Notes: generated by a model from the sequence alone, not told the origin. 64,000 nt of DNA from Eriocheir sinensis (GCF_024679095.1 NC_066516.1:23026535-23090534), one strand, 5' to 3'. Shown: positions 32,385 to 43,522, counted from the stretch's first letter. Made by a program: numbers and translations.

Positions 32385-33285
32385 TCCCCCGCTTGCTTCT
32401 CTGTTGGTCATTCCCTTCCGTAGGCCTCTTAAAATGACGTTCACCTGTTGCTGTGTTTTGGCTTTTCCTCCTCTTTCCTTCACTCTCTTCCTCATGACAT
32501 CAATTCAGAGCACACTACAATTCCCGGTCTTGCTTGTCTGTTAGTCATTCCCGTTCATTGGCCTCTTAAAATGACGTTCACCTAAAGTGACGTTCACCTG
32601 TTGCTGTGTTTTGGCTTTTCCTCCTCTTTCCTTCACTCTCTTCCTCATGACATCAATCCAGAGCACGCTACAATTCCCGGTCTTGCTTGTCTGTTAGTCA
32701 TTCCCGTTCATTGGCCTCTTAAAATGACGTTCACCTAAAATGACGTTCACCTATTGCTGTGTTTTGGCTTTTCCTCCTCTTTCCTTCACTCTCTTCCTCA
32801 TGACATCAATCCAGAGCACGCTACAATTCCCGGTCTTGCTTGTCTGTTAGTCATTCCCGTTCATTGGCCTCTTAAAATGACGTTCACCTAAAATGACGTT
32901 CACCTGTTGCTGTGTTTTGGCTTTTCCTTCTCTTTCCTTCACTCTCTTCCTCATGACATCAATTCAGAGCACGCTACAACTCCCGGTCTTGCATGTCTGT
33001 TAGTCATTCCCGTTCATTGGCCCCTTAAAATGACGTTCACCTAAAATGACGTTCACCTATTGCTGTGTTTTGGCTTTTCCTCCTCTTTCCTTCACTCTTC
33101 CTCATGACATCAATTCAGAGCACGCTACAATTCCCGGTCTTGCTTGTCTGTTAGTCATTCCCGTTCATTGGCCTCTTAAAATGACGTTCACCTAAAATGA
33201 CGTTCACCTATTGCTGTGTTTTGGCTTTTCCTCCTCTTTCCTTCACTCTCTTCCTTATGACATCAATCCAGAGCACACTACACAC
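32385..33285. repeat. 153-bp satellite with paired TGACGTTCACC motifs, six copies
   Basis: Units contain CTTAAAATGACGTTCACC (about 32427, 32564, 32717, 32871, 33024, 33174), GTTGCTGTGTTTTGGCTTTT, TTCACTCTCTTCCTCATGAC, CATCAATCCAGAGCACGCTA and CGGTCTTGCTTGTCTGTTAG. In all but the first unit the motif AAATGACGTTCACCT is doubled head-to-tail with a 16-17-bp period. Degenerate outliers extend leftwards to about 31970. Confidence 0.9.
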
Positions 33286-33290
33286 TACAC

Positions 33291-33503
33291 GGTTTTATAA
33301 GACACTTTCGCTTCTCACATCAACTATTTCTAAAGGTCAAAGAGGGGGTCAATCGGGTTCTAGTGAGTGTTTCTTTAGGTTCATGGTACAGAAGAAGGGT
33401 CAGACTACCACCAGGCTCATAAAACTACTCCTGGAAATGCCCAAAGCTCCTACGAAAGCGTTGTCAGATATGTGAGATTGGGCGACGAAATGTTTAGTAA
33501 TAC
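33291..33503 (+). mobile_element. MITE copy, near full length
   Basis: It starts GGTTTTATAAGACACTTTCG and CTTCTCACATCAACTATTTC, and continues through GGTTCATGGTACAGAAGAAG to GGGCGACGAAATGTTTAGTA. The right terminal repeat is decayed. Confidence 0.75.
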
Positions 33504-34020
33504 TGCTTACAAGTCCCGCTCTTGCTTGTTGGGTTGTAGCTCTTCCATGCCCAAAGACCTCAAAGTACTATCAACAGGCTCGATTCTGTGCCCCGTGCCC
33601 CGACCTACACTCAGCGATGCTCTTTCCTTCTCAGCTTGCCTTAGAACATCGCTCCGCTCTCGCTTGTTACCCAGCCAGCTCTTACCCGCCCCAAGACCTC
33701 AAAGAACTGATGACATGCCTGTTTTTGTGTTGTGTTAGCCAGCTCGCCCTTCCCCTCCCTAATATCCAAAGAACAGGCCACTTTCTGTGCTTCGGTACTT
33801 GCTCTCATCTGTGTCCTGCATTCAGACGTCCACTCTAGACCACAACACAGGACCCCAATTATCACTAAGAGGCTGACGTAGCAACCACTTCCTTTTGGGG
33901 TCGTCTGCATGCACCCACACGCACGCCCTCGCCAGACATGCCTCGCCTCACGCCTCACCTGGCAACACAAGGGCCGCCTCAGTCCCCGGCGGTGCCCTCA
34001 GAGGCAATATACACCTCACC
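33504..34020. other. Unassigned moderately GC-rich interval
   Basis: Loosely repeated phrases (GACCTCAAAGTACTATCAAC, GACCTCAAAGAACTGATGAC, ATCCAAAGAACAGGCCAC) suggest an old array of about 140 bp at 33550-33800. ORFs of 73-109 codons are unrecognised. Confidence 0.4.
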
Positions 34021-34029
34021 CAGCAACGG

Positions 34030-35115
34030 GACGCAGAAGGAGGGGGGATGGAGGAGGGACAGGAGAGGGGCAGCTGTGGGAGAGGAGAAAGGGAAACATG
34101 CAATTTGGCCTTGACTCGAGAACACAAACACTAGCAAGGAGGTGGAGGAAGAAGAAGGTGGCTAAAAGGAAGGCGGTTGGAGAGGAGATCAGAGGGAGGG
34201 AAAGGAAAGTGAAGTAATTAGGAAGACTTAAAAAGAGAAAGAATAATATGAGTAAGAAAAAAAACAGCGGTTCCAAGAAAGAGGAGACCATTGGAGGGGG
34301 AGTCAGAGGGAGAGAAAGGAAGAAAAAAGTAATTAGACGTTTGATATTGAAGTAGAAAGAGATGAAGAACAAGGAGACTAATAACAGCAAGCAAAAGAAG
34401 CGGATACGAGAAAAAAGAAGATCATCGGAGGGGGAATCAAAGGGAGAGAAAAAGGAAGAAAAAATAATTAGACGTTTGATATTGAGGTAGAAAGAGATGA
34501 AACAGAAAAAAGACGAACAGCAACAAGGGAAAGAAGCGGCCACGAGAAAGAAAAGGGAATCAGAAGGAGAGGATTGAAAACGAGGTGCTGAGATGCTTTA
34601 TATAGAGGTTGTAAAGGGTGAGGCAAAAAGAGGGAATAAAAAAAACTTGGGGAAAAGAAAACAGTTGGGACGGAGAAAGACTGAAAGCGAGAAAATGAGG
34701 AAGAAAAAAGAAAATGAAGAAAAATGAAGTAGTTACACGGTTTATATTGACGCTGTAAAAGATGAGGCAGAGGGGAATAACAGCTTGAAATATAAAAGAC
34801 GGCTAATAGAGAGGAAACCAGAGGGGGAAAAGGGAAAAATGATGTAACTGGTCAGGCGGTTTATATTAGAGGATGTGAATGGGGAGGGAAAGAGGGAGTG
34901 GCAGGTTGAAGAAAAAGAAGGCAGCTCAGAAGGGGAAAGACTGAAGGAGGGAAGCAGAGGGAGAGGAAAGGGAAAAAATTAAGTATCTAGTCAGGCGGTT
35001 TATATTAGAGGCTGTGAATGGGGAGGCAAATAGGGGATGGCAGTGAAGAAAAAGAAGGCAGATCAGAGGGGGAAAGACTAAAAGAGGGAATCAGAGGGAG
35101 AGAGGGAGAGGGGAA
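34030..35115. repeat. Purine-rich degenerate satellite, about 120-140 bp units
   Basis: TTTATATTAGAGGCTGTGAATGG-like phrases recur near 34339, 34473, 34595, 34738, 34855 and 34994. Each follows GGGAGAGGAAAGG-type DNA and precedes AAGAAGGCAGCTCAGA-type DNA. No gene was recognised. Confidence 0.7.
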
Positions 35116-35580
35116 AATGCTATAAACGACGAGGGTTGTAACAGGAAGGGCATCCGGCGTGTGTCAAATGTAATATTCGGGTCATAAATCAGATTTCCGT
35201 GGAGAGTGACGGAGACCGATGATCCGCTGTGGTGGAAAAAGAAGAAAAAGAAGATGTGTGAACAGGAAGGAGAAGAAGAAGAAGAAGATGTGTGAAGAAG
35301 AAGAAGAAGAAGAAGAAGATGAAGATGTGTGAACAAGAAAAAGATGTTTGAACAAGAAGAAGAAGAAGAAGAAGAAAAGAAAAGAAAAGATGATGATGAT
35401 GATTAAGAAGAAGAAAAGACCAAGAAGAATAAGAAGTTGGACACAAATAGATGAAAAAAAACTTGAAGAAAAGAATAAACATAATTAAGAGATCTTTATA
35501 TATTGTCTGTATCCAAAAGAAAGAACACAATAATATGCGAAAAGAAGATGAAGAAAAAGAAGAGGAATAAAAAATCTTTC
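35116..35580. repeat. GAA/AAG-rich block
   Basis: AAGAAGAAG runs at about 35235-35440 with GATGTGTGAACAAGAAG repeated about four times. Confidence 0.8.
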
Positions 35581-35800
35581 AGGAGGAGATTATAAAGACA
35601 CCTAGCGGGCAAAATTTGAACTTACTTTCGCAGCTTCCTTTTTTCGCATAGGCCTACATATTTTTTTTCTAATACGGAGCAACTTGTATAGTGTCCCCTT
35701 TCACGTTTCACTCCTGGCCAGTCTCCTATTCTGTCACGTAAGGTCGGAAACGCTAACTTAACCTTAATTAATCCTATATTGACTTACTCTCCCTTCGTGA
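35581..35800. other. Unassigned short interval
   Basis: Mixed sequence; CACCTAGCGGGCAAAATTTG near 35598 may be a distant SINE-like trace. No gene was seen. Confidence 0.3.
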
Positions 35801-36300
35801 ATCAGAAGGAGTGAGGAAAAGGGACGTAATGTGGGTGAGGGGAAATCACACACAGTAGCAAGGGGAAGGGAAGGAAGGGGGTGAGAGGAAGGGAAGGAAG
35901 AGGGTGAGGGGAAGGGATGCAGGGGTGTGAGGGGAAGGGAAGCAAGAGGATGAGGGGAATGGAGAGGCAAGGGGATGAGGGGAAAAGAAACAGAGGAATA
36001 ATCAGAAGGAACGCGAGGGATTGAAGGGAAAGAAAATATAAGAGTGAGGGGAAGGGGAAGGAAAGGGAAGCAAAGAGGTGAGGAGAAGAGAAACAAAAGG
36101 ATAATTGGAAGAGGCGCAAGGAACGGAGGGGAAAGAAATCAGAAGGGTGAGGGGAAGGGAAACAAAAGGATGATTGGAAGAGGCGCAACGGAACGGAGGG
36201 GAAAGAATGCAGAAGGGTGAGAGGAAGGGGAAAAAGGAAAAGACCGAGGGGAATAGGAGGAAAAAGAGTAAAGAGAAAGCCAAAGTGAAGCTAAGGGCAA
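35801..36300. repeat. GGGAAGG-type purine array with a 68-bp sub-repeat
   Basis: GAGGGGAAGGGAAACAAAAGGATGATTGG-like units recur near 36079 and 36147, each with AGGCGCAAGGAACGGAGGGG. Minus-strand ORFs are low-complexity. Confidence 0.75.
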
Positions 36301-36305
36301 GGCAC

Positions 36306-36428
36306 ATTTTTTTTTACAGCAAAGGAGACAGCACAAGGGCACAAAACAAGGAAACAATAAAAAAAAAGCCCGCTACTCGCTGCTCCTGTAAAGAATCCGA
36401 AGAGGTGGCCGAAAGAGCAGTCAATTAG
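36306..36428 (-). mobile_element. SINE-like retroposon copy
   Basis: Poly-T, ACAGCAAAGGAGACAGCACA, AGGGCACAAAACAAGG, AGCCCGCTACTCGCTGCTCC, GAATCCGAAGAGGTGGCCGA, AAGAGCAGTCAATTAGG. Close to the 23734-23890 copy. Confidence 0.85.
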
Positions 36429-36620
36429 GTGAGGGAAGGCCTTGCATAACGCCACTGTGTACGAGGGAAGGAGGAGCCGTGAAGAGAAGCGGCTGTCTAG
36501 AGGAAACAAAGCCGGGAGGGGATGGGGTTGTCAGGGAGTCATTCAGTCGTCAGCCGTTCCCTCACATCCATCACTTCACGGTTATTGTAGTGTGTTGGGG
36601 GGTGGTTACGAGCTGCTAGT
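36429..36620. other. Unassigned short interval
   Basis: Mixed sequence with no recognised gene or repeat. Confidence 0.3.
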
Positions 36621-36781
36621 GGTGGTGGTGATGGTGGTAGTAGTAGTAGGTGGTCGTAGTTATAGTGATGGTGGTAGTAGTGATGGTGGGTAGTGATGGT
36701 AGTGGTAGTAGATGAAGATGGTGGTGGTGGTTGTGAGTGGTGGTTGTGGTGGTGGTTCTCAGTGTAGTGGTAGTGGTAATG

Positions 36782-36844
<63 letters not shown>

Positions 36845-36846
36845 GT

Positions 36847-36880
<34 letters not shown>

Positions 36881-37015
36881 CAGTGGTTGTTGCAAGTATA
36901 GTGGTGGTGGTGGTGGTGGTGAGAGGCAGTCATTGTGAAGGAGGAGGGGGAGGAGGAGGAAGAAGAGGAGGAGGAGGAGGAGGAGGAGGAGGAGGAGGAG
37001 GAGGAGGCGATGGTT
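36621..37015. repeat. GGT, CT, GT and GGA tracts
   Basis: GGTGGT/GGTAGT-rich DNA to 36780, (CT)n at 36785-36840 joined to (GT)n at 36841-36880, GGT triplets to 36920, GGA run at about 36945-37008. Long ORFs on both strands are by-products. Confidence 0.9.
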
Positions 37016-37500
37016 GTGAGGGACAGCCTTGTGAATGCCTCTGAATTCTGATACCCCCCACCCCCCTATCCACCCACTCCCCACACCCTCTCCACCCACC
37101 CCCAACCGTCCTACACACACACACCCACCTCCTGCAGCCCACTATCCTCTCTTCCTCAGCCACACGTTCATCTCCCATCCTCTTCTTCCTCTGCCCTCTA
37201 TCCCCTCTCTTCTTAGCTCCATTTGTATCTTTTCTTTCCTCTTCAGTCTTATTTTCTTCCCCTTCAGCCCATCATCCTCTCTTCCTCAACCTCTCTTTCA
37301 TCTCCTATCTTCTTCACCCCGCTATCCTCTCATTTTCTCAGTTCTCTTTTTTTTTTTTTATCTTTCCTCCTCAGCCTCATTTTCTCTTCTGTCTCCTTCT
37401 CTCTCAGCTGACTACCTTCTTCTTTCTCTGTCCCACTCTCCTTCCAGTCTTCCTTTCTCCCTTACTCACCCTCCGGTCACTGTCTATTAATAACGTTTGT
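37016..37500. repeat. Pyrimidine-rich interval with weak 70-bp periodicity
   Basis: Phrases such as CATCCTCTCTTCCTC, TCAGCCCACTATCCTCTC and TCATCTCCTATCTTC repeat loosely. A 151-codon ORF is Pro/Ser/Leu low-complexity. Confidence 0.55.
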
Positions 37501-37538
37501 CTTGATTATATTTTGTCCAGCACACGAGCTTCCGTCAT

Positions 37539-37540
<2 letters not shown>

Positions 37541-37603
<63 letters not shown>

Positions 37604-37930
37604 ATAATAACAACAGGAACAGCAACAACAATAAAAACAATATCAATATCCAACTTCTATTACGATATGCAGCATCCCAACAAAGTCTACGTAACTTTCA
37701 CGCCAAATTTAACTTGATCGGGTGTTCGTCGCGCTGTCGTGTGATCTTTCTGCCTTGCCTTCGTTCGCTGCATCGAGGTCTCTTCTTTTTCATCTTTTTC
37801 CTCTTCTTCGTTTTCTTCTTCTTCTTCTTCTTCTTCTTCTTCTTCTTCTTCTTCTTCTTCTTCTTCTTCTTCATCTTCATCTTCTTCTTCTTCTTCTTCT
37901 TCTTCTTCTTCTTCTTCTTCTTCTTCTCAG
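37541..37930. repeat. (CTA)n and (TTC)n tracts
   Basis: CTA/ACT run at about 37541-37600; TTC run at about 37820-37925 with CATCTTCATC interruption. Confidence 0.95.
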
Positions 37931-37954
37931 TAACACAAGCCAGCCATTCCGATT

Positions 37955-38110
37955 TTCGCCACAGTAAAGGAAACAACTCAAGGGAAATAAACAAAGAAAA
38001 CACAACGACAACAACAACAACAAAAAAAAATCCACAACCAAAATCCCACTACGCGCTGTTCCTCAATAAGCAAACAGAAGGATTGGCCAAAAGAGATGTT
38101 CATTTTTTTT
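37955..38110 (-). mobile_element. SINE-like retroposon copy, diverged
   Basis: CACAGTAAAGGAAACAACTC, AAGGGAAATAAACAAAG, TCCCACTACGCGCTGTTCCT, GATTGGCCAAAAGAGATG. The poly-T side is replaced by the TTC run and CAGTAACACAAGCC sequence. Confidence 0.6.
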
Positions 38111-38269
38111 TCGAATACGTAGATGGAATACCTTTGAAGAAGACCAGGAAGGGAAAGATCATTGCTGTGTTAATGTGTCGGGGTTGGAATGGAGGTGTAG
38201 GAGGGTGTAGGGGGAAAGAGAGTGTGTTTTACGTTTGGGTTCTGGTGTTGACATGGTATGCTTGACTAA

Positions 38270-38302
38270 GAACAACACGCTTGGAGAAGAAAATCATTGT
38301 TA

Positions 38303-38333
<31 letters not shown>

Positions 38334-38693
38334 GAATATTGGAGGTGTTTGTGGGGATGGAAGGAAGGGTGAGAGATCGTATGTGCTTCAGTTAGGTTTT
38401 CGTATGTGTGTTCTTGCTGGTGTCTCGTTCACTTGAGCTTGATAAGAAGGACGAACCAGAAAAAAATGATGTTTCTGTGAATGTTTGAGAAAAAAAAAGC
38501 GTTGGGGAGGGGAGGGGAGGAAAAGATAGTGAGTACTTCATTCAGGTTTTGTGTGTGTGTGTGTTTTCTTGAGCCTGATAAGAAGGACAAACCAGAAATA
38601 AAATGGTTGTGTGAATGCGCGAGAAAGAAAAAAAAAAGTGTTTGGAAGGGAAGGGAAGGAGGAGGAAAAGATTGTGCGTACTTCATTCTGGTT

Positions 38694-38745
<52 letters not shown>

Positions 38746-38800
38746 TCTAACTGGTGTGTCGTCCTGTGATGCTTGACAAGAGAGACGTATCTGGAAACGA
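38270..38800. repeat. Tandem units of about 136 bp with GT tracts
   Basis: GATAAGAAGGACGAACCAGA at 38441 and GATAAGAAGGACAAACCAGA at 38577, each followed by GTGTGAATG, AAAAAAGTG/GCG, GGGGAGGGGAGG-type and TACTTCATTC phrases. (GT)n occurs at about 38303-38327 and 38696-38743. Diverged units lie at each side. Confidence 0.8.
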
Positions 38801-39300
38801 TTAATACTATCTGTTTTGGGTTCGTCAGACGTGTGGTGAACGTGATAAGCTCGTTCAGGCCCATGTGGGGTGGTGGCGGTGACGCAGGGCAGCTTAACGA
38901 TGACGGATTGGACACCAGGAATCCAGGATGCACTAATATATAAACAGACCACAAAAGACCTATCGGCCTATACATGGTAACTCCTGTTGGTCTAAATATA
39001 GTAACTCCTGACGACTTACATTTGGCAGCTTCTCAGAACCAGTCCCTCATCTCCAGCTGGATACATAATTACTAAGAATATTACTATGTGGGCTTCTCCG
39101 TAAGGAACTCCAGGATGGCCCAAGTGATTGCAGGGATGTTGGGCTTAGCATCATGCACTTCCTTCGATGTTCTACGTTGACGAAAGCCTTGTATAAAGTT
39201 TGTTCTATCGCGAGGAGGTGCAGCGTGATTACCCTGCTTTCGTTACTGCGCCACCTGCTGAGAGGGGCGGGATAGACGGCTTCCAGGTGTGTGAGGCGAG
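38801..39300. other. Unassigned interval
   Basis: Mixed-composition, apparently unique sequence. TGGTAACTCCTG/AGTAACTCCTGACG is repeated once near 38975-39010. No gene was recognised. Confidence 0.4.
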
Positions 39301-39318
39301 ACGGCGGCTGTCAACGTG

Positions 39319-39759
39319 ATGGCGAGCAGTAAGACACGTCCCGGATCAGCCCCTTCCAGACTTGGTGTTGGTGGTGGCGGTGAGGTGCAGGCAGCCCGGC
39401 GCCGAGCAGCCACACACATGTCAGATAGAGCTGTTTGTTGGGCCTTGTGGCGGGTGGCATCCTGTTTGGGTAATGTTTATTTAATGCTGCGTCTACAGTC
39501 CGACGTTGACGAATGGGGACGATGTTTGTTAGTGCATCATTCCCTGCTTCGTTTTGTCCAGACGGTATCTCCCCCACTGAACTGCTATTCGCATCGAGGG
39601 GTTGAAATGCAGGGAGATGAGATAACGATGCGGTGGGTTGGCTTCAGCGCGCGGCGTGTGAGCGGAGAGCGTCACAAGGCTGTCAGGACCAAGATGGAGA
39701 GGATTATGAAGTGCCAACAATTTGCAGTGTATCGACATGGTACACACAACACCACTTAG
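39319..39759 (+). CDS. Open reading frame of 146 codons in a GC-rich islet, doubtful
   Basis: The ATG at 39319 opens a frame to TAG at 39757. The product is Arg/Ser-rich without transmembrane, zinc-finger or enzymatic signatures and I do not recognise it. In its favour, the islet (about 39285-39720) is GC-rich, non-repetitive and CpG-containing, unlike its flanks. Against it, composition is unlike a conserved protein and no clear polyadenylation signal or splice site was seen nearby. It could be non-coding or a fortuitous frame. Confidence 0.15.
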   Translation: MASSKTRPGSAPSRLGVGGGGEVQAARRRAATHMSDRAVCWALWRVASCLGNVYLMLRLQSDVDEWGRCLLVHHSLLRFVQTVSPPLNCYSHRGVEMQGDEITMRWVGFSARRVSGERHKAVRTKMERIMKCQQFAVYRHGTHNTT

Positions 39760-39829
39760 CACAGTACCCGCTGCAAGGCGTTAGTGACTGATGGAGGAAA
39801 ATATTGTGTCCTTTCCTTTTCTTCTGTCA

Positions 39830-40275
39830 GATAACGCACACACACACACACATATCACACACGCACGTAGGTCCTCCCCGCCAGACTGTCTTCAGATATC
39901 ACCCGTTTTCTTTCTGTATTTTTTTTTATATTGTTTTTTCCTGCTTAATAGTTTGGTATCGTAGTGTTGTTTCTTGTCTTCTTTCTCCTTGTACATCATT
40001 TTATCATATTTCCGTTTATTGTCTTATCATATCACCCGTTTTCTTTCTTTATTTTTTTTATATTGTTTTATCCTGCTTCTGTTAATAGTCTGGTAGTGTT
40101 GTCACCTGTCTTCTTTCTCCTTGTACATCATTTTATCATATTTCTGTTTATTGTTTAGCATCGTAGTGTTCTCATCCTTCCTTTTTGCACATACTTTCCT
40201 CATACCTCTTAATAATTCAGTATGGTAGTGTTATCACCCGTCGTCTTCTTTTCTACATACTTTTATCACACTTCC
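39830..40275. repeat. Degenerate T-rich array, about 65/133-bp units
   Basis: TATCACCCGTTTTCTTTCT occurs at about 39897 and 40030. CTTCTTTCTCCTTGTACATC occurs near 39977 and 40109, each followed by ATTTTATCATATTTC and a G or TG. (AC)n is short, near 39837-39852. Confidence 0.75.
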
Positions 40276-40284
40276 GTCAACCAT

Positions 40285-40990
40285 TTAGCGTCGTGTTGTG
40301 CTGAGAGCGGCGACGGAGCGGCAAGCATTACGCAGGCACGTCACCTCTCAGCACATCAACATATCATTACACCGTCCGCGGCCCGACCTTCTTCTGTCTG
40401 CCCGCTCCTCCCTCCCACCCCTGGCCGAGACGCTGCCGGCACCTTGTTTACTACGCCTTGGCAGCTTATCTCCGGGAAGGATATTGTAGGTACCCTTGTT
40501 CACCTGTCAGATACACATCACCGCCAGATATTTCCTCTTGTGGGCTCCTTGCTCGTCGTCCTGCAGAGGTGCCGTTGCTGCGCCTTCCTCTCTCCTTCAC
40601 CTTTCTTCCCATGCCGCAGGTCACGTCCACCTTCAAGCCATCCCAAGGTCTTCACGCTCTTGGCCTAATTGGACTTTGCAATCATACACTTCAGCTTTGG
40701 ATCACTCTAAAGGCTGTCTTGCTATTGTACAGTATTCTCGGGGACAACACCAAACTCAAGGAAATCACAAAGAACGCGACCATCGACTTAATTAAGACAG
40801 GTTGTGGGTATTTTCATGGATAGTTTTATGAGTCTACACAATAAAGTACAGAAAATGAAACTCAGAGAACATGAAACGGCAGAAATAAAATAGTCCAGTC
40901 AATATTATTTTTTTGTCAATTTTCGCAGCGGCAACCAACCCATAACACACTGACAATGTTCTTATGCATCTCCTCTGTAGCGATAGTTTG
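40285..40990. other. GC-rich islet and unassigned DNA
   Basis: About 40290-40640 is GC-rich with CpG and several overlapping ORFs (99-148 codons) in different frames, none recognised. A short MITE-like piece (TTGTGGGTATTTTCATGGAT) sits near 40801. It may be a regulatory islet or an unrecognised exon. Confidence 0.3.
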
Positions 40991-41014
40991 ACAAGGCTGC
41001 TGCACCGTGAGCGC

Positions 41015-41105
41015 GAAAAGACACTCATGAGAACCCGACTAATCTCCTTTGTGGCCTTTGGAAATATTGGCTGTGAGCGCCGAAAGTGTCTCAGAACAGG
41101 ACCCA
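41015..41105 (-). mobile_element. MITE fragment
   Basis: AGACACTCATGAGAACCCGA, TGGCCTTTGGAAATATTGGC, CGAAAGTGTCTCAGAACAGG match the last third of the reversed element, with a decayed terminal repeat. Confidence 0.6.
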
Positions 41106-41500
41106 GGGCGTAGTAGGTCACCTTGTGTCATGACGAGTACCGGCGTGGCGAGCCAGAGTCTGAGCCTCGTGGTTCCCTTCGATGGGATTTACATAGATAC
41201 TCGGACCACACAGACCCTATCGTCCTTAAACCTAAGTGAAATTATATTAATCAAATGCCACCAAGACTGTATTTCTACTTCAGTAAATTTTAAGTTGAAG
41301 GAAGTGTCGGTCGAGCTGGTTTTTAAAGGAGCCAGTCGTGTTGCATTGGACCACTGAAGGAGGGAGCTTTTTCCATTATCGCACTACAACGTTGGTGAGG
41401 AAAAATTTTGTGCAGTTTAAATTTACATATTTATGTACGTTTAAGTTTTGTGCCATACCATTTTCAAAATGTGTCATCGATTATAAACAATTTTGAGAGA
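41106..41500. other. Unassigned interval
   Basis: Mixed to AT-rich sequence. A 102-codon ORF starts inside the MITE fragment and is not accepted. Confidence 0.4.
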
Positions 41501-41504
41501 GAGG

Positions 41505-41995
41505 AAAACAGAGAAAAGCGAGTGAGGGCTGGAGGAAGGGAGGGAGAAAAGGGAGAAAGGAAGCACTGTGAATGAGAAGGAAGGAAACACGGAGGGAGAG
41601 AATAAAGGAGGAAAGGAGGGAGGGAGCGAAAAAAGGAAGGTAGCACGAACGATAGGAAGAAAGGAAGCGAGCATGGTGGAAGGGAAGGAAGGAAACACAC
41701 GGAGGGAGAGAGAAGGGAAGGAAAGGAGGGAGGGAGCGAAAAAAGGAAGGTAGCGCGAACGATAGGAAGAAAGGAAGCAATGGAGGATACGAAGGAAGGA
41801 AACACGGAGGGAGAGAGAAAAAAAAGGAGGGAGGGAGCGAAAGAAGGAAACACGGAGAGAGAGAGAGAGAAAAAAGGAGGGAGGGAGTGAAAGGAGGTAG
41901 CACGAAGGATAGGAAGAAAGGAAGCAAGCATGGAGGAGGGGAAGGAAGGAAACACGGAGGGAGAGAGAAGGGAAGGAAAGGAGGGAGAGAGGTCT
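41505..41995. repeat. Purine array of about 110-bp units
   Basis: GGAAGGAAACACGGAGGGAG recurs at about 41580, 41690, 41795, 41945, with GGTAGCACGAACGATAGGAA in three units. Minus-strand ORFs of 197-257 codons in three frames are by-products. Confidence 0.85.
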
Positions 41996-42119
41996 GAGGG
42001 CGCACATCCGGGTGACTGATCTGGCCTCGTTCTGGGCCTCCTGACGCACCCTCGGGACTGGCCTCGCTGCACACTGACTCTCCATCGCCAAGATCTCAAT
42101 TTTGTCATCAACCGTCTCT

Positions 42120-42540
42120 ATTGGCACACGTCTCCTCCCCCTCCCCTTCCCTCCCGCTTCCCCATCCCCAACCCTGTCCCTCTTTACCCTCCCCCCTTCT
42201 ACTCCCCTTCCCAACTCCGTGCCTCCCTTTTCCCTCCCCTCGCCCACTCATCCTCCCTCCCCAGCTGTCCTCGTTATGTCACCCTCCCCTTCCCTCTCCC
42301 CAACTGTCTCCACCATCCCTTCTCCCCCTCGCCCTTTCCCCGCCCCCGTCCTTTCCCCTTCCCCATCCTGTACTATCCCCTTCTCCAGCTCTGTTTTCCC
42401 CCCTTTTCCGTCCTCTCCCCTCCCCTCCCCCCTTTCAAACTCTGTCCCTCTCTTTTCCCTCCTCTCCCCTGCTCCCTATCTATCCTCTCCTCCCCTCCCC
42501 TTCTCTTCCCCATCTCGCCCTCTCACACTTAACTTGAGGG
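42120..42540. repeat. C-rich pyrimidine tract
   Basis: CCCCTTCCC and CTCCCCTCCCC motifs over 420 bp. ORFs of 138 and 169 codons in different frames are Pro/Ser/Leu low-complexity. Confidence 0.8.
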
Positions 42541-42654
42541 CGACCTTGGATACCCTCTGTTGGGCTTGTCACTTGTTGGAAGGGCGGCCTCGAGGAGAAG
42601 AAAGGAAGTAAAGATGAAAAGTGGACAGGAATGCTTAAGGAAGTGATGGTTGAG

Positions 42655-43165
42655 GTTTGTTAGGGAGAGGGTGAAGGAGGATGTTGAGTAAATGAAGGAG
42701 GGGAGGATGAAATACAGAGGGTATGTGAAGGAGGAGAGAAGAAGGGTAACAATGGAAAATAAACTGAGGTGAGGAAAGAATATACTGTAAAGAAGCATTT
42801 CGCGGAAGAAGAAGAAGAAGAAGAAGATGAAAATGAAGATGATGAAGAAGAAGAACAACAACAACAACAACAACAACAACAAAAAGAACAAGAAAGTGAA
42901 AAAGAGGAAGAAGAAGAAGATGAAAAAGAAGAAGAAATAGATGAAAAAAAAGATGAAGAAGAAGAAAGGAAGGAAGGAAGTCAGTTGAGATTCGTTACGG
43001 AGAGGGTGTGAAGGAGAATACTGAGCAAGGAAAGGAAAGGAAGATGAAATATAGACGGTACGTGAAGAAGGAAAGAAAAGAAGAAATAATTGTAACAGAC
43101 AGGAACAACAAACAAGGGAACACTCTACAGAAGCGTTTCGAAGAAGAAGGAGAAAGAGAATGCGG
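42655..43165. repeat. 339-bp tandem duplication, first copy expanded by GAA/CAA
   Basis: GGAGAGGGTGAAGGAGGATG at 42665 and GGAGAGGGTGTGAAGGAGAA at 43000; GAAGCATTTCGCGGAAGAAG at 42792 and GAAGCGTTTCGAAGAAGAAG at 43131. After this phrase the first copy carries about 170 bp of GAA/CAA repeats, the second a short AGAAGGAG run. Confidence 0.75.
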
Positions 43166-43239
43166 AGAAGGAAATGAAAGAAGGGAGAAAGAATCAACAA
43201 ACGAAAAAAAGAAGGCTATTATAGTGAAAGGGGGAGTTA

Positions 43240-43461
43240 TAGAGGGGAAGAAAACGATCGAAAATAGAGGAGAAGAAGGGAGGAAGAAGAGAAGGTGGAC
43301 CCATATCAAACGACCCTCAAAAAATGACAAAAAAATAATAACAGCAACTGGATACTTGTTATATATTCTTCATTCATGTTTTTGAGCAATGGAAATAGAA
43401 AAGATTGAAGAGAAAAAGGGAAGGAAGGAAGGAAGGAAGCTACAGCGCCCCTCTACGCACA

Positions 43462-43470
<9 letters not shown>
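43240..43470. repeat. Segment duplicated at 46305-46560
   Basis: GGGGAAGAAAACGATCGAAA, AGAAGGTGGACCCATATCAA, ACTGGATACTTGTTATATAT, CATGTTTTTGAGCAATGGAA and GAAGCTACAGCGCCCCTCTA all have near-identical counterparts in the same order and orientation 3.06 kb to the right. Confidence 0.85.
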
Positions 43471-43522
<52 letters not shown>

